A stretch of DNA of 64,000 nucleotides from Mycobacterium sp. IS-1742 (GTDB lineage: Bacteria; Actinomycetota; Actinomycetes; Mycobacteriales; Mycobacteriaceae). A program made the translations under genes and the position numbers. The notes below the pieces were generated by a model. It was not told the DNA's origin. It saw nothing but the letters and a program-made list of their open reading frames with translations, and ran no database searches. Shown here one piece after another: positions 1 to 8,227 of this stretch. The stretch spans positions 338,624 through 402,623 of the forward strand of contig NZ_LQIV01000001.1 of NCBI RefSeq assembly GCF_001500125.1, written 5' to 3'. Within the stretch, counting starts at the first letter, position 1, and each line of letters starts with the position of its first letter.

Positions 1-3000
1 AAAAGGGAACTGTGGGCGAAGCTGCTTCGCGGTGCGTTGGGCACCCAATTCATCGACAGCGACGAGCTATTCCTGAATCACACACTGCTCGTTAATTCCG
101 CCGAGATCATCGCGCACCTAGTCCTCGGGCTACCCGCTGACCAGCTTGCTCCAGCCACTTTATTGTCCGGTGACCAGTTCGCGATGGCCCGGATCTACGG
201 TGTTGTCGATCGAGACTTCTTCGACTGGGTTCTCGAAGTTCCTGGTGGCGACGGATACGTATCGGCGCTGGGGCGACAACTCAGTCGGTTCGACTGGTCA
301 GCGGTGGAGCATGATGTCCTAAAGGTGTTGTACGAGTCCGTTATCCCCACCGAAACTCGAAAAGCACTGGGCGAGTATTACACACCTGACTGGCTTGCCA
401 ATCGCGTGGTTTCTGAAGCAGTCACCGATCCGCTCAATCAGCGTGTGGTCGATGTCAGCTGCGGAAGCGGCACATTCCTGTTCTACGCCGTCAAACACTT
501 TCTCGCCGCCGCAGACGGAAGCCGGCTCGGTGCCGCTGAGGCCCTCGCGAAAGTCTCTTCACACGTGATCGGAATTGATCTCCACCCCGTCGCGGTTTCG
601 TTAGCTCGTGTCACCTATCTACTAGCGATCGGACGTGAGCGGCTCAACGCGCCCCGTGGCGCACTGAGCGTCCCCGTCTATCTCGGTGACTCACTGGGCT
701 GGGACCAGCGCAACGACCTGCTGACGGTCGACTACGTCGTCATTCCGACAGAATCCGACGAGAAGCTCTACGCCGGAGAGCTGCGCTTCCCCGACCATCT
801 ACTCGAGGACGCTAGGAACTTCGATGAGCTTGTCCAAGCGTTGATTGAGGAATCCGAGCGTGCAGTTGGCAAGTCCACCAAGACGCTGAGCGCTGGGACC
901 ATACGTCGTCTAAATATCAAACAAGACGACGTCCCGGTACTCAACGCGAACTTTGCCCGCCTGAAGGAACTTCACGAAGAGGGGCGTAACCATATCTGGG
1001 GCTACTACATCCGCAATGTCACCCGCCCTGCGTGGCTTTCCCGCGAGTCCAACCGCGCGGATGTCCTTGTCGGTAATCCGCCTTGGCTGTCCTACCGATT
1101 TATGACGAACGAGATGCAGAGGAAGTTCAAGAGCCTCGCGATAGAACGCGGATTTTGGCACGACGATAGCACCGCCACCCATCAAGATCTCGCCGGTATC
1201 TTCGTGGCCCGCGCAGTAGAGCGCTATCTGAAGACAGGGGGGACCTTGGCCTTCGTCGTGCCTAATCCGGTTCTCGACCGGGATTATTGGGCAGGATTCC
1301 GGCGCGGAACGTTCGATGGCGCGAATGTCGCGTTCTCCACAAGTTGGGACCTACGCCGCATTCGTCCGCACTTGTTCCCTCGCGGCTCCGGGGTCATTTT
1401 CGGCCGCCGAACCGTATCCGCCGAGGAGATGCCTAGGACCGCCCTTATTTGGACTGGCCGTGCCCCCCACCGACACAGTTCAGCTGACGCCGCAACGCTG
1501 CTTACTCAAACGTTGGGCGAGCTCGTGATCATGAACGCCGACGACGAAAGTTCGCCTTACGCACAATGTTTCAGCCAGGGCGCCACATTGGCCCCCAGAG
1601 TGCTATGGCGCGTCGAAGAAATCACCAGTGGTCTGGGTGTACCTTCTGGGCTCTTGAAGGTTCAATCGAAGCGCTCTGCCACTGAGAAGGCTCCTTGGAA
1701 AGGCGTGGAGTCCTTGACTGGAGTGATTGAGTCCGAGTTCGTCTGGCCCGCCCTTCTAGGTGAGCAGATTGTTCCGTTCCACGTTCGTAGGGCCGAGACG
1801 TTCGTTATCCCTCTTACTCAGAATGGTCGAATACTGACGGGCGACGATCCCAAGATCGATGCGTACCCCGGTCTGGCAACATGGGTCCGCAGAGCGGAGG
1901 AAGTTTGGGATTCCCTCAAGAGGTCCTCGATGACGCTTGCCGAACGTCTCGACCACATGCGAGGCCTGACTAGTCAAGTTCCTGTTACTCAACGGCGGGT
2001 TGTTTACTCGAAGGCCGGCATGCATCTGGTCGCAGCCGTGGTGACAGACCACAGACCGATAGTCGACACAACGCTCTATTGGGCGACCGTCGCCAGCGAG
2101 GCCGAAGCTCACTACCTCTGTGGAATTCTCAACGCTCCCGTGACAACAGAATTAGCTCGACCGCTCATGTCTTATGGCAAAGACGAGCGCCATATCGATA
2201 AGGCGGTGTGGAAGCTACCGATCCCCACCTTCAGCTCTGAAAACTCGACACATACCAAGATCGCAGAATTGGCAGGAGCATTGGCAGACGAAATTTCCGA
2301 TCTAACTTTCGAGAGTGAAAACTTCGTCACCATCCGTCGGTCCCTGCGCGCCCATATCGCTGCCAGTCCCGCCGGACAAAAGCTCGACAAATGCGTAGCG
2401 GAGCTGTTGGGCTCTCCCCGCGACGAAACCGATATCGACGCTGTGGAGGCACCGATCACAGACGGTGATCGGATCCGACTTATCCGCACGGGAGGTATGC
2501 CTACGCCCTCCACGCAAACTGCGGTTGACTTCGACTGCGAGTACGACGGCAACGGCATCGTGTATCTGTGGGGCGCGCTACTGACCACCGATGGGGAGTC
2601 GAGTTATCACAGCTTTGGCGACCCCTCTCCGGACATCGATGAACTCGCTGTCGCGAACGAATTCTTGGAGTGGTGTCAAGAGCAGATACAACGCGCACAA
2701 GCTCGCGGCGAGACCATCGGCTTCTACCACTACGGCAGAGTTGACGCTCACCAGCTCAATCGAATCCTTGGAGATGCCGCTGCTCCCGTGCTCGCTCTTG
2801 CGAGCGACGTGCTTGCAGATGTAATTCGGCCCAACTTTTACGCACCCTGCGGCTACAGCCTCAAGACGGTCGCGCAGGCTGCTGGGGCAGTGTGGCGCAC
2901 CGCCAGCGCGGACGGGGCTTCTGCCTTGCAGTGGATCGACTCCGCGCGCACGGGAGGCGACGAATGGCAAACCCTGGTGGACTACAACGAAGATGACGTA

Positions 3001-3072
3001 CGCGCACTCCAATTGTTACGTTCCGCCATACGACAAACAGCTAAATTAGGCTCAGTCATAAAGTTCAGTTGA
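1..3072 (+). CDS. N6-adenine DNA methyltransferase fused to a C-terminal RNase H-fold nuclease domain (5' partial)
   Basis: The frame is open from base 1. A TTG at 37 could be read as a start, but the 12 codons before it continue the same conserved-looking helix, so the gene is cut by the window edge. Numbering from the TTG, a GEYYTP motif (112-117), SAM-binding motif I with SCGSGTF (141-147) and the catalytic NPPW (347-350) define an N6-adenine methylase of the large type IIG or BREX/DISARM-like kind. A variable middle part resembles a target-recognition region. The last ~170 residues hold FDCEYDG (a D-x-E pair) and a terminal YNEDD, as in YprB/RNase_H_2-type DEDD nucleases. I infer a defence role. 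It converges, 15 bp apart, on the PHP-ATPase gene. Confidence 0.8.
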   Translation, partial: KRELWAKLLRGALGTQFIDSDELFLNHTLLVNSAEIIAHLVLGLPADQLAPATLLSGDQFAMARIYGVVDRDFFDWVLEVPGGDGYVSALGRQLSRFDWSAVEHDVLKVLYESVIPTETRKALGEYYTPDWLANRVVSEAVTDPLNQRVVDVSCGSGTFLFYAVKHFLAAADGSRLGAAEALAKVSSHVIGIDLHPVAVSLARVTYLLAIGRERLNAPRGALSVPVYLGDSLGWDQRNDLLTVDYVVIPTESDEKLYAGELRFPDHLLEDARNFDELVQALIEESERAVGKSTKTLSAGTIRRLNIKQDDVPVLNANFARLKELHEEGRNHIWGYYIRNVTRPAWLSRESNRADVLVGNPPWLSYRFMTNEMQRKFKSLAIERGFWHDDSTATHQDLAGIFVARAVERYLKTGGTLAFVVPNPVLDRDYWAGFRRGTFDGANVAFSTSWDLRRIRPHLFPRGSGVIFGRRTVSAEEMPRTALIWTGRAPHRHSSADAATLLTQTLGELVIMNADDESSPYAQCFSQGATLAPRVLWRVEEITSGLGVPSGLLKVQSKRSATEKAPWKGVESLTGVIESEFVWPALLGEQIVPFHVRRAETFVIPLTQNGRILTGDDPKIDAYPGLATWVRRAEEVWDSLKRSSMTLAERLDHMRGLTSQVPVTQRRVVYSKAGMHLVAAVVTDHRPIVDTTLYWATVASEAEAHYLCGILNAPVTTELARPLMSYGKDERHIDKAVWKLPIPTFSSENSTHTKIAELAGALADEISDLTFESENFVTIRRSLRAHIAASPAGQKLDKCVAELLGSPRDETDIDAVEAPITDGDRIRLIRTGGMPTPSTQTAVDFDCEYDGNGIVYLWGALLTTDGESSYHSFGDPSPDIDELAVANEFLEWCQEQIQRAQARGETIGFYHYGRVDAHQLNRILGDAAAPVLALASDVLADVIRPNFYAPCGYSLKTVAQAAGAVWRTASADGASALQWIDSARTGGDEWQTLVDYNEDDVRALQLLRSAIRQTAKLGSVIKFS

Positions 3073-3087
3073 CATCATTACGACGGG

Positions 3088-5781
3088 CTACACCGTCGAT
3101 GCTCTCAGTTTTGATGAACGGCGATTGAAAGGTATCGGGCCCCCTTCAAGGTGATTGAGGGTAAGCCGATTCATCTGATGTCGCTCTAACGAGCCGGCGG
3201 CCTCGACTTCACCGTGACCCGCCGTCGCCTTCATCGTGACGATTTGCTCAGCATCCCCGCTGACCACGATGCCAGGACTTCTAGTCGCGAACAGATATTG
3301 GCGAGTCCCGCGAAGTGCTCGAAGACGGTCAACCAAGTAGTCCTCGATCCACGGAGCGTGAAGAGCATCCTCCGGCTGGTCCACGAGCACCGGTGTTTGA
3401 CCATCGGCCAGCAGTATCACGAGGATTGCCGTGCAGCGCTGACCGTGAGCGAGCTCCTCGATAGAAGTATAGGAATTATCATCAGGCTTCTTGAATTTGA
3501 TTGTGAGTACATCCGGCCGATCGATCGCCTGAATATCGAGGAGATCCTCCCAGAGATCCTTTTCATCGATAGTGGCAAACAATCTCGCGATGCTCGACAT
3601 GTCGACTCCATTGTCAACATCTACTATGTCGTTGAGTCTCTCATGCCACATGGCACGACCAAAGTTGAGCGGATGAGTTCTGAGCGCAAGCTGATTAATT
3701 ACGTCATCCCTGACTCGTGATCCTATCTTGATTCTATCTAAGGCGTCACGAAAATCGGAGGAATCACCAGCGCTTGGAATGTCGAGCTTTACGAAGCCGG
3801 CTGCCTTCGCATTGAGCTCGGCCACTCGAGTTCGCCTCAGCTCCCGTCTAGCGGCCCGCGCCTTCTGAAGCACGTCGATCAGTCTCTCCCGCTCATCCTC
3901 GAGCTCGGCAAGCGCGGGCTTCGCCTTATCCTCCAATTCTGACCGAGACGCTTCCGCTTGCGTCAGCTTGGACTGAAGCAACTCCAGGTTGTCGCGCAGC
4001 GACGCCAAGGATGCGCCGGGGTCAACCTTTTCGAGCTCCTCATTAAGCTCCGTCTTGAATGCCTCGAAGCGCGCCGACCAGGACTTCTGAATTTCGGCCA
4101 TCGCTGCGGATGCAGCCGCGATTGATCGTTGCATCTGGTCGCTAGTGGACTCGATTTGGGACTTGAGCGCATTCACCACTGTTGACGCGCTTAAGAATAA
4201 GTCAGCGTTTACCGCGAGGGACTCGCCAATCGGAGACTCCGGCAAGTCCATACGAGGAACTATCAGCAAATCGACCGCTTGCTTCATGCGTACTAATGCT
4301 GTCTGTTCTCGGGTCCAGCTCGATTGCTCTTTTACGGCGTCTGTCTTGAATAGATCGGTTAGTTTGCGTACCTGCTCCGACAGATCACCTTCCTTGGAAG
4401 CCTCGACCGCGAGCTGACGAGCTCGATTACGAGCCGCGATTAGTTGACGCGCGTTCGCTCGCAACGAGCCGATGGTATCCGCTATCAGCTTGCCGACCGG
4501 TTCTAGGTCGACGGACGAATCGATCAACGCCATTCGCCCAACCGGCTCTCGTGAGTACTCCAGAATCTCACCCTGAGAAAAAGCCGCGATTGGGCAGACC
4601 GCCGTTACATCGATGTCGACCTCCGCCCACTCAGCGCCTGTTTGCTGCAGTATTCGCGGAGCACTAGGTTCGTTTGTCGTGAATGCGCGTTCGATCCGAT
4701 AGCGGTTATCTTCATTCGAAACATGCAAAATTACTACACTGCCGTTCATCAAAGCCTTTGTCATCCGCGAATCAATCTCGCGTCGAATGGCCGGGAATCG
4801 GCTCGCATCGACTTGCTGATTGACGGCGAAACGTATCGACTCCAACACGAGTGACTTACCGGCGCCCGTGCCGCCAAGCAGACAGTTCAGATCAGGCGAT
4901 AGTTCGATTGCCTCCCCTCCTAAAAAGCCGCCCACGATCTGTATGCTTTCGATCCGGTGGTATGCCGGATCGGGGGGAGCTTCCAAGCGAACACGAAGAT
5001 CCGGATCAGCCAAGGCGTGTCGAAGTCCGATGAGATCGGGACGGCTTGCTTTGATCCAAGTTCGCCGAGCTCCAATCCCGACCAGACCGTGGCAGCTCTT
5101 GCTCGCATCCCACGTGTCAGAGCCACGCACAGCCGCTAACACCCGGGCACCGGCAATCTTGTTGTTAACGTCCTGGACCGTATCCATATGTACGACCTCA
5201 ACCGCACTAATCGCGGGGTTGAGCAGTGTCTTCTTCTGATGCGCTTTGACTACAAGGGTCAGTAGACCCTTGTCTTTCTCGACGTGGGCGGCTATCGCAA
5301 CTCCGCCAGCCTTCTCGACTTGCACCGCAGCTTCCGCGAAGCCGAAATCTGCGGCAATGTCGAGCCGGCCTCGATCCGCATGACCGATCCCCAGCTTGAC
5401 GAGCACTTCTTCGATCAGGGTCGGATCTGTTCCCTCTTCCCACAGCGCCAACAGGTGGCCCTCCGAAGTGCTGATTTCAACACCAGGCAGCACTACAAGC
5501 GGCCTGCCCTCAGCCGCTTCGGCCACCTGCTGACACCAGGCCACGGTGTTGTGGTCCGTGACTGCGATGGCATCAAGACCCGCGGCAATCGCGGCGTCGA
5601 CGATATCCAAGGCAGTTCCGAAGTTCTCGGCTCTTGCGTCGTCGGAACCCGGCGTATGGACGTGCAGGTCAACTGCCCAGAATTTCGCCCAGTCACTCAC
5701 TTTCTCTCCGCCGCTAGGCCACCCATAGCCTGCTGGGAACGGGTCGGTTGCAGTAGCTAACGAGCGAATAGGTTTCATCAC
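3088..5781 (-). CDS. PHP phosphoesterase / SMC-type ATPase fusion (TrlF-like)
   Basis: 897 residues. The N-terminal PHP domain shows HVH (40-42), TDHN (75-78), Glu102, AAH (164-166) and an Asp near 222, a full set of metal ligands for phosphodiester hydrolysis. It is followed by an ABC/SMC ATPase: Walker A GGTGAGKS (303-310), a long coiled coil, a signature-like AHGQRC and Walker B VLVDQPEDAL about 100 residues from the end. The H-switch position reads FATRSP, with no histidine. Such PHP-ATPase proteins occur in defence loci, and I recall the database name TrlF. GTG at 5781 is followed directly by ATG at 5778. An AAGGGGGGAG ribosome site lies just upstream and suits either. Confidence 0.8.
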   Translation of the reverse strand: MMKPIRSLATATDPFPAGYGWPSGGEKVSDWAKFWAVDLHVHTPGSDDARAENFGTALDIVDAAIAAGLDAIAVTDHNTVAWCQQVAEAAEGRPLVVLPGVEISTSEGHLLALWEEGTDPTLIEEVLVKLGIGHADRGRLDIAADFGFAEAAVQVEKAGGVAIAAHVEKDKGLLTLVVKAHQKKTLLNPAISAVEVVHMDTVQDVNNKIAGARVLAAVRGSDTWDASKSCHGLVGIGARRTWIKASRPDLIGLRHALADPDLRVRLEAPPDPAYHRIESIQIVGGFLGGEAIELSPDLNCLLGGTGAGKSLVLESIRFAVNQQVDASRFPAIRREIDSRMTKALMNGSVVILHVSNEDNRYRIERAFTTNEPSAPRILQQTGAEWAEVDIDVTAVCPIAAFSQGEILEYSREPVGRMALIDSSVDLEPVGKLIADTIGSLRANARQLIAARNRARQLAVEASKEGDLSEQVRKLTDLFKTDAVKEQSSWTREQTALVRMKQAVDLLIVPRMDLPESPIGESLAVNADLFLSASTVVNALKSQIESTSDQMQRSIAAASAAMAEIQKSWSARFEAFKTELNEELEKVDPGASLASLRDNLELLQSKLTQAEASRSELEDKAKPALAELEDERERLIDVLQKARAARRELRRTRVAELNAKAAGFVKLDIPSAGDSSDFRDALDRIKIGSRVRDDVINQLALRTHPLNFGRAMWHERLNDIVDVDNGVDMSSIARLFATIDEKDLWEDLLDIQAIDRPDVLTIKFKKPDDNSYTSIEELAHGQRCTAILVILLADGQTPVLVDQPEDALHAPWIEDYLVDRLRALRGTRQYLFATRSPGIVVSGDAEQIVTMKATAGHGEVEAAGSLERHQMNRLTLNHLEGGPIPFNRRSSKLRASTV

Positions 5782-5937
5782 CGAGAAACTCCCCCCTTCA
5801 CGAACGCGTTGCGAGTCCGCAGTCAGTCCGCAGTAGGTCTATCACTCCCCCTCAATAACCAACGCTGCCGACACATCGACGTGCGCGGATCGGTGCTACT
5901 CAACAACCTCAGACTGATTAAACGCGCTGGTGTCGTG

Positions 5938-5980
5938 GTTCGGGACGAAGAGGTCGTGGGTTCGAATCCCGCCACCCCGA
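5938..5980 (+). other. attR-like 3' half of tRNA-Pro(CGG)
   Basis: From 5938 the sequence reads as tRNA anticodon loop TTCGGGA (anticodon CGG), stem strand CGAAG, variable loop, T-arm GTGGG-TTCGAAT-CCCGC, acceptor strand CACCCCG (5973-5979) and discriminator A (5980). Acceptor and discriminator fit tRNA-Pro. Upstream of 5938 neither the 5' anticodon strand nor a D-arm or 5' acceptor is present, so this is not a working tRNA. A truncated 3' copy is the normal product of tyrosine-recombinase integration into the 3' end of a tRNA gene. Confidence 0.82.
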
Positions 5981-5991
5981 CTCGTGGGAGT

Positions 5992-6031
5992 ACAGAGGCC
6001 CTGATCCGGTTCGTCCGGTCAGGGCCTCTGT
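5992..6031. terminator. Strong hairpin terminator
   Basis: ACAGAGGCCCTGA pairs perfectly with TCAGGGCCTCTGT (13 bp). An inner CCGG/CCGG extends the stem around a TTCGT loop. There is no long T run, as is common in mycobacteria. It lies 11 bp after the tRNA-Pro acceptor end and 5 bp beyond the stop codon of the minus-strand P450 gene, so it can serve both sides. Confidence 0.7.
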
Positions 6032-6035
6032 CGTG

Positions 6036-7475
6036 TCACGTGCGGGTGCGCAGGGCGATCGGCAGGTCGTCGGCCGGCGTCGGCCCGGTGCCCCACGTCA
6101 GCGGGAGCCGGTAGCCGTCGGCCACGCGCCACTCGAAGCGCCGCAGCATCTGGTGCATCACGGTCTTGACCGTCATATCGGCGAACTGCTGGCCGATGCA
6201 CTTGTGCGCCCCGCCGCCGAACGGGGCGAATGCGTAGCGGCTCACCGCGGCCCGGGGTTCCGGCTTGTCGACGAAGCGACCGGGGTCGAACGTGTCCGGG
6301 TCGGGCCACCAGTCGGCGAGCCTCATCGAGGCGTGGACGTTGATCGCCACCTGGGCCTTGGCGGGGACGAAGTGTCCGAGGATCTCCGTGTCGCGCGTGG
6401 TCTGACGGAACAGGGTGCCCGCCGGCGCGTACATCCGGAGGATCTCCTTGAACGCGGCGTCGAGCAGCGGATAGCCGTCCAGGTCGCCCAGGGCGGGCGC
6501 GTCGTTGGGCCGGTCGACCGCCTCGTCGCGAAGCACCCTCTGCCACTCGGGGTTTCGGCCCAGCTCGTAGACGAGCATGGACAGGGCGATCGCGGTGGTG
6601 TCGTGGGCGGCCATCAGCAGGAAGATCATGTGGTTGACGATGTCGGCGGGGGCGAACCGCGCGCCGTCGTCGTCCTCGCTGCGGCACAACATCGAGAAGA
6701 GGTCGGTGCCCTCGCCCCGCTGCCGGTCGGCGATCTGCTCGCCGAAATAGCGTTCGAGCCGCCGCCTCGCGCGCAGGCCCCTGGCCCAGACGCCGCCCGG
6801 CACATCCGCCCGCAACAGGGCCTGCCCGCCGCGCACGGTGTCGTGGAAATCCGCGGCCAGCTGGTCGGATTCGGGCCCGAGGTGGGTGCCGACGAACACC
6901 TCCGCGGCCTGCTCCAGCAGCAGGTGCTTGACGGACGGGTAGAACGGAAAGCCGTCCGTGGCAGCCCAACTGCGCAGGGTCCGGTCGATGCCGGGTCGCA
7001 TCAGTTCGAGGTAGCCCTCCAGCGCGCTGCGGGTGAACGCCTGCTGCATGATCCGGCGGTGATCGCGGTGCTCCTCGAAGTCCAGCAGCATGATGCCCCG
7101 GTAGAAGAACGGGCCGATGACCGGCGCCCACCCGCGGGTGCTGGAGAAGACCTTGTCCCGGTTGACCCACGCGGTCTCCAGAGCCTCGGGGCCCATGAGC
7201 GATACGACACGGAACCCGACCCCGCCCGCCCACGAGACCGGCCCGTACATGTCGTAGCGGCGACGGGCGAAGTCGAGCGGTTCGGCCAGCGCGCTGAGCG
7301 TGTGACCGAGGAACGGGAACCCGTAGTTGCCCATGACCGGTTTGAGGTGCGAACCCGGCGGTGGCGGGGCCAGGGGTTCCTCCCGGCTGGGGAAGCGCGA
7401 GGTGACGGCCGCGCCGGCGGCCTGGAGACGGCGGGTGTTGGTCGGTGAAGTGAGCTGCGTGGTCAGTGCCGTCAT
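6036..7475 (-). CDS. Cytochrome P450 (CYP137-like by position)
   Basis: 479 residues. The haem-binding loop FAPFGGGAHKCIG has its ligand Cys at about 426. The I-helix oxygen-activation motif is AHDTT and the K-helix ExxR is EILR. There is no N-terminal membrane anchor, so the enzyme is soluble and must take electrons from separate ferredoxin partners not found here. ATG at 7475 follows a GAGGAGG ribosome site. It is divergent from a TetR gene, with a palindrome between them, which suggests local control. Its place at the start of the Rv3685c-like block suggests a CYP137 relative. The substrate is unknown. Confidence 0.9.
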   Translation of the reverse strand: MTALTTQLTSPTNTRRLQAAGAAVTSRFPSREEPLAPPPPGSHLKPVMGNYGFPFLGHTLSALAEPLDFARRRYDMYGPVSWAGGVGFRVVSLMGPEALETAWVNRDKVFSSTRGWAPVIGPFFYRGIMLLDFEEHRDHRRIMQQAFTRSALEGYLELMRPGIDRTLRSWAATDGFPFYPSVKHLLLEQAAEVFVGTHLGPESDQLAADFHDTVRGGQALLRADVPGGVWARGLRARRRLERYFGEQIADRQRGEGTDLFSMLCRSEDDDGARFAPADIVNHMIFLLMAAHDTTAIALSMLVYELGRNPEWQRVLRDEAVDRPNDAPALGDLDGYPLLDAAFKEILRMYAPAGTLFRQTTRDTEILGHFVPAKAQVAINVHASMRLADWWPDPDTFDPGRFVDKPEPRAAVSRYAFAPFGGGAHKCIGQQFADMTVKTVMHQMLRRFEWRVADGYRLPLTWGTGPTPADDLPIALRTRT

Positions 7476-7500
7476 CCGCCGGTGCCCTCCTCGGGTGTAT

Positions 7501-7520
7501 CTGGTACCGAACCGTGCCAG
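7501..7520. promoter_or_regulatory. Candidate TetR operator
   Basis: CTGGTAC and GTGCCAG form an inverted repeat (6 of 7 positions) around a CGAACC spacer. It lies in the 54-bp gap between the divergent P450 and TetR starts and would block both promoters. Confidence 0.5.
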
Positions 7521-7529
7521 AATCGGGTG

Positions 7530-8183
7530 ATGGTGTCAACGGGTGAGCGTGCCTACGGCGGGCAGTCGGCGGACGTCCGCCGTCGTCAGCGCAGGGCGCG
7601 CCTGCTCGACGCCGCGATGGAGGCGATGGCGCACAACGAGTGGCGCAGCGCGACGGTCGGCAAGCTGTGCGCCGCCGCGGGATTGAACAAGCGGTACTTC
7701 TACGAGAACTTCGCCGATCTCGACGCGCTGTCCGCGGCCGTCGTCGACGACGTCGCCGAGAACGTCCGCGCCGCAACGGTGCAGGCGGCGGAGTCTGCGG
7801 CCGCAGAGTCGTTGGAGGCGCGGGCGTTCGCCGCCGTCACCGCCGCCGTGCACGCACTCGTCGACGATCCTCGCCGGGCGCGGATCCTGTTGGGCGGGGC
7901 CGCCGCATCGGCGGAACTGCACTCCCACCGGGCGGTGGTCATGCGCCACCTGACCGAGGTGCTGATCGACAACGGACGCAGCGTGCACGGCGTCGAGCTG
8001 GAGTCCGATCCGCTGGCCCGGGTGGCGCCCGCGTTCATCGTCGGCGGCACCGCCGACGCCATCCTCGCGTTCGTCGACGGCCGCACCGGCCTGTCCCTCG
8101 ACGACTTCGTCGCGCAACTGGCCACCCTCTGGCTGATCACCGGGAACGGCGCGGCGGACGTCGCGCGTGGACGGACGCCGTAG
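7530..8183 (+). CDS. TetR/AcrR family transcriptional regulator
   Basis: 217 residues from ATG 7530, chosen over an upstream in-frame start at 7482 because the extension would overlap the divergent promoter and the candidate operator. An N-terminal TetR-type helix-turn-helix (about residues 15-60, containing NKRYFYENFADLDAL) precedes a helical ligand domain rich in Ala and Val. It probably represses itself and the divergent P450 through the palindrome at 7501. The ligand is unknown. Confidence 0.85.
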   Translation: MVSTGERAYGGQSADVRRRQRRARLLDAAMEAMAHNEWRSATVGKLCAAAGLNKRYFYENFADLDALSAAVVDDVAENVRAATVQAAESAAAESLEARAFAAVTAAVHALVDDPRRARILLGGAAASAELHSHRAVVMRHLTEVLIDNGRSVHGVELESDPLARVAPAFIVGGTADAILAFVDGRTGLSLDDFVAQLATLWLITGNGAADVARGRTP

Positions 8184-8227
8184 GCCCTGGCAGTGCTCCC
8201 AACCAGTTGGTCGATAAGCTGCCCAGG

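Larger units (their letters stand above)
1..5980. mobile_element. Right end of a tRNA-Pro-integrated genomic island
   Basis: This stretch is clearly less GC-rich than the rest of the window and tolerates A/T in third codon positions. It carries two large defence-type genes and ends at a 3' tRNA-Pro fragment (5938-5980), beyond which ordinary high-GC mycobacterial core genes begin. That layout is the usual right border of an element integrated at the 3' end of a tRNA gene. The left border, the intact tRNA and the integrase would lie upstream of the window, so the element type (integrative element, prophage remnant or defence island) cannot be told. Confidence 0.7.

Noticed and set aside
37..39. 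TTG as start codon of the methyltransferase-nuclease gene
   Set aside because: The frame is open to base 1 and the preceding codons continue the same helix-like sequence (WAKLLRGALGTQF), so the gene is cut by the window edge.
5930..5980. Intact tRNA-Pro gene
   Set aside because: No 5' acceptor, D-arm or 5' anticodon strand is present before 5938. Only the 3' half exists.
5992..6031. Terminal inverted repeat of an insertion sequence
   Set aside because: It is a single hairpin after a tRNA end and gene stop, with no transposase and no partner repeat, so a terminator is the simpler reading.
6019..7776. Long minus-strand Arg/Pro-rich frame over the P450 gene
   Set aside because: It is an out-of-frame shadow of the P450 gene. 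Composition is extreme and no motif is present.
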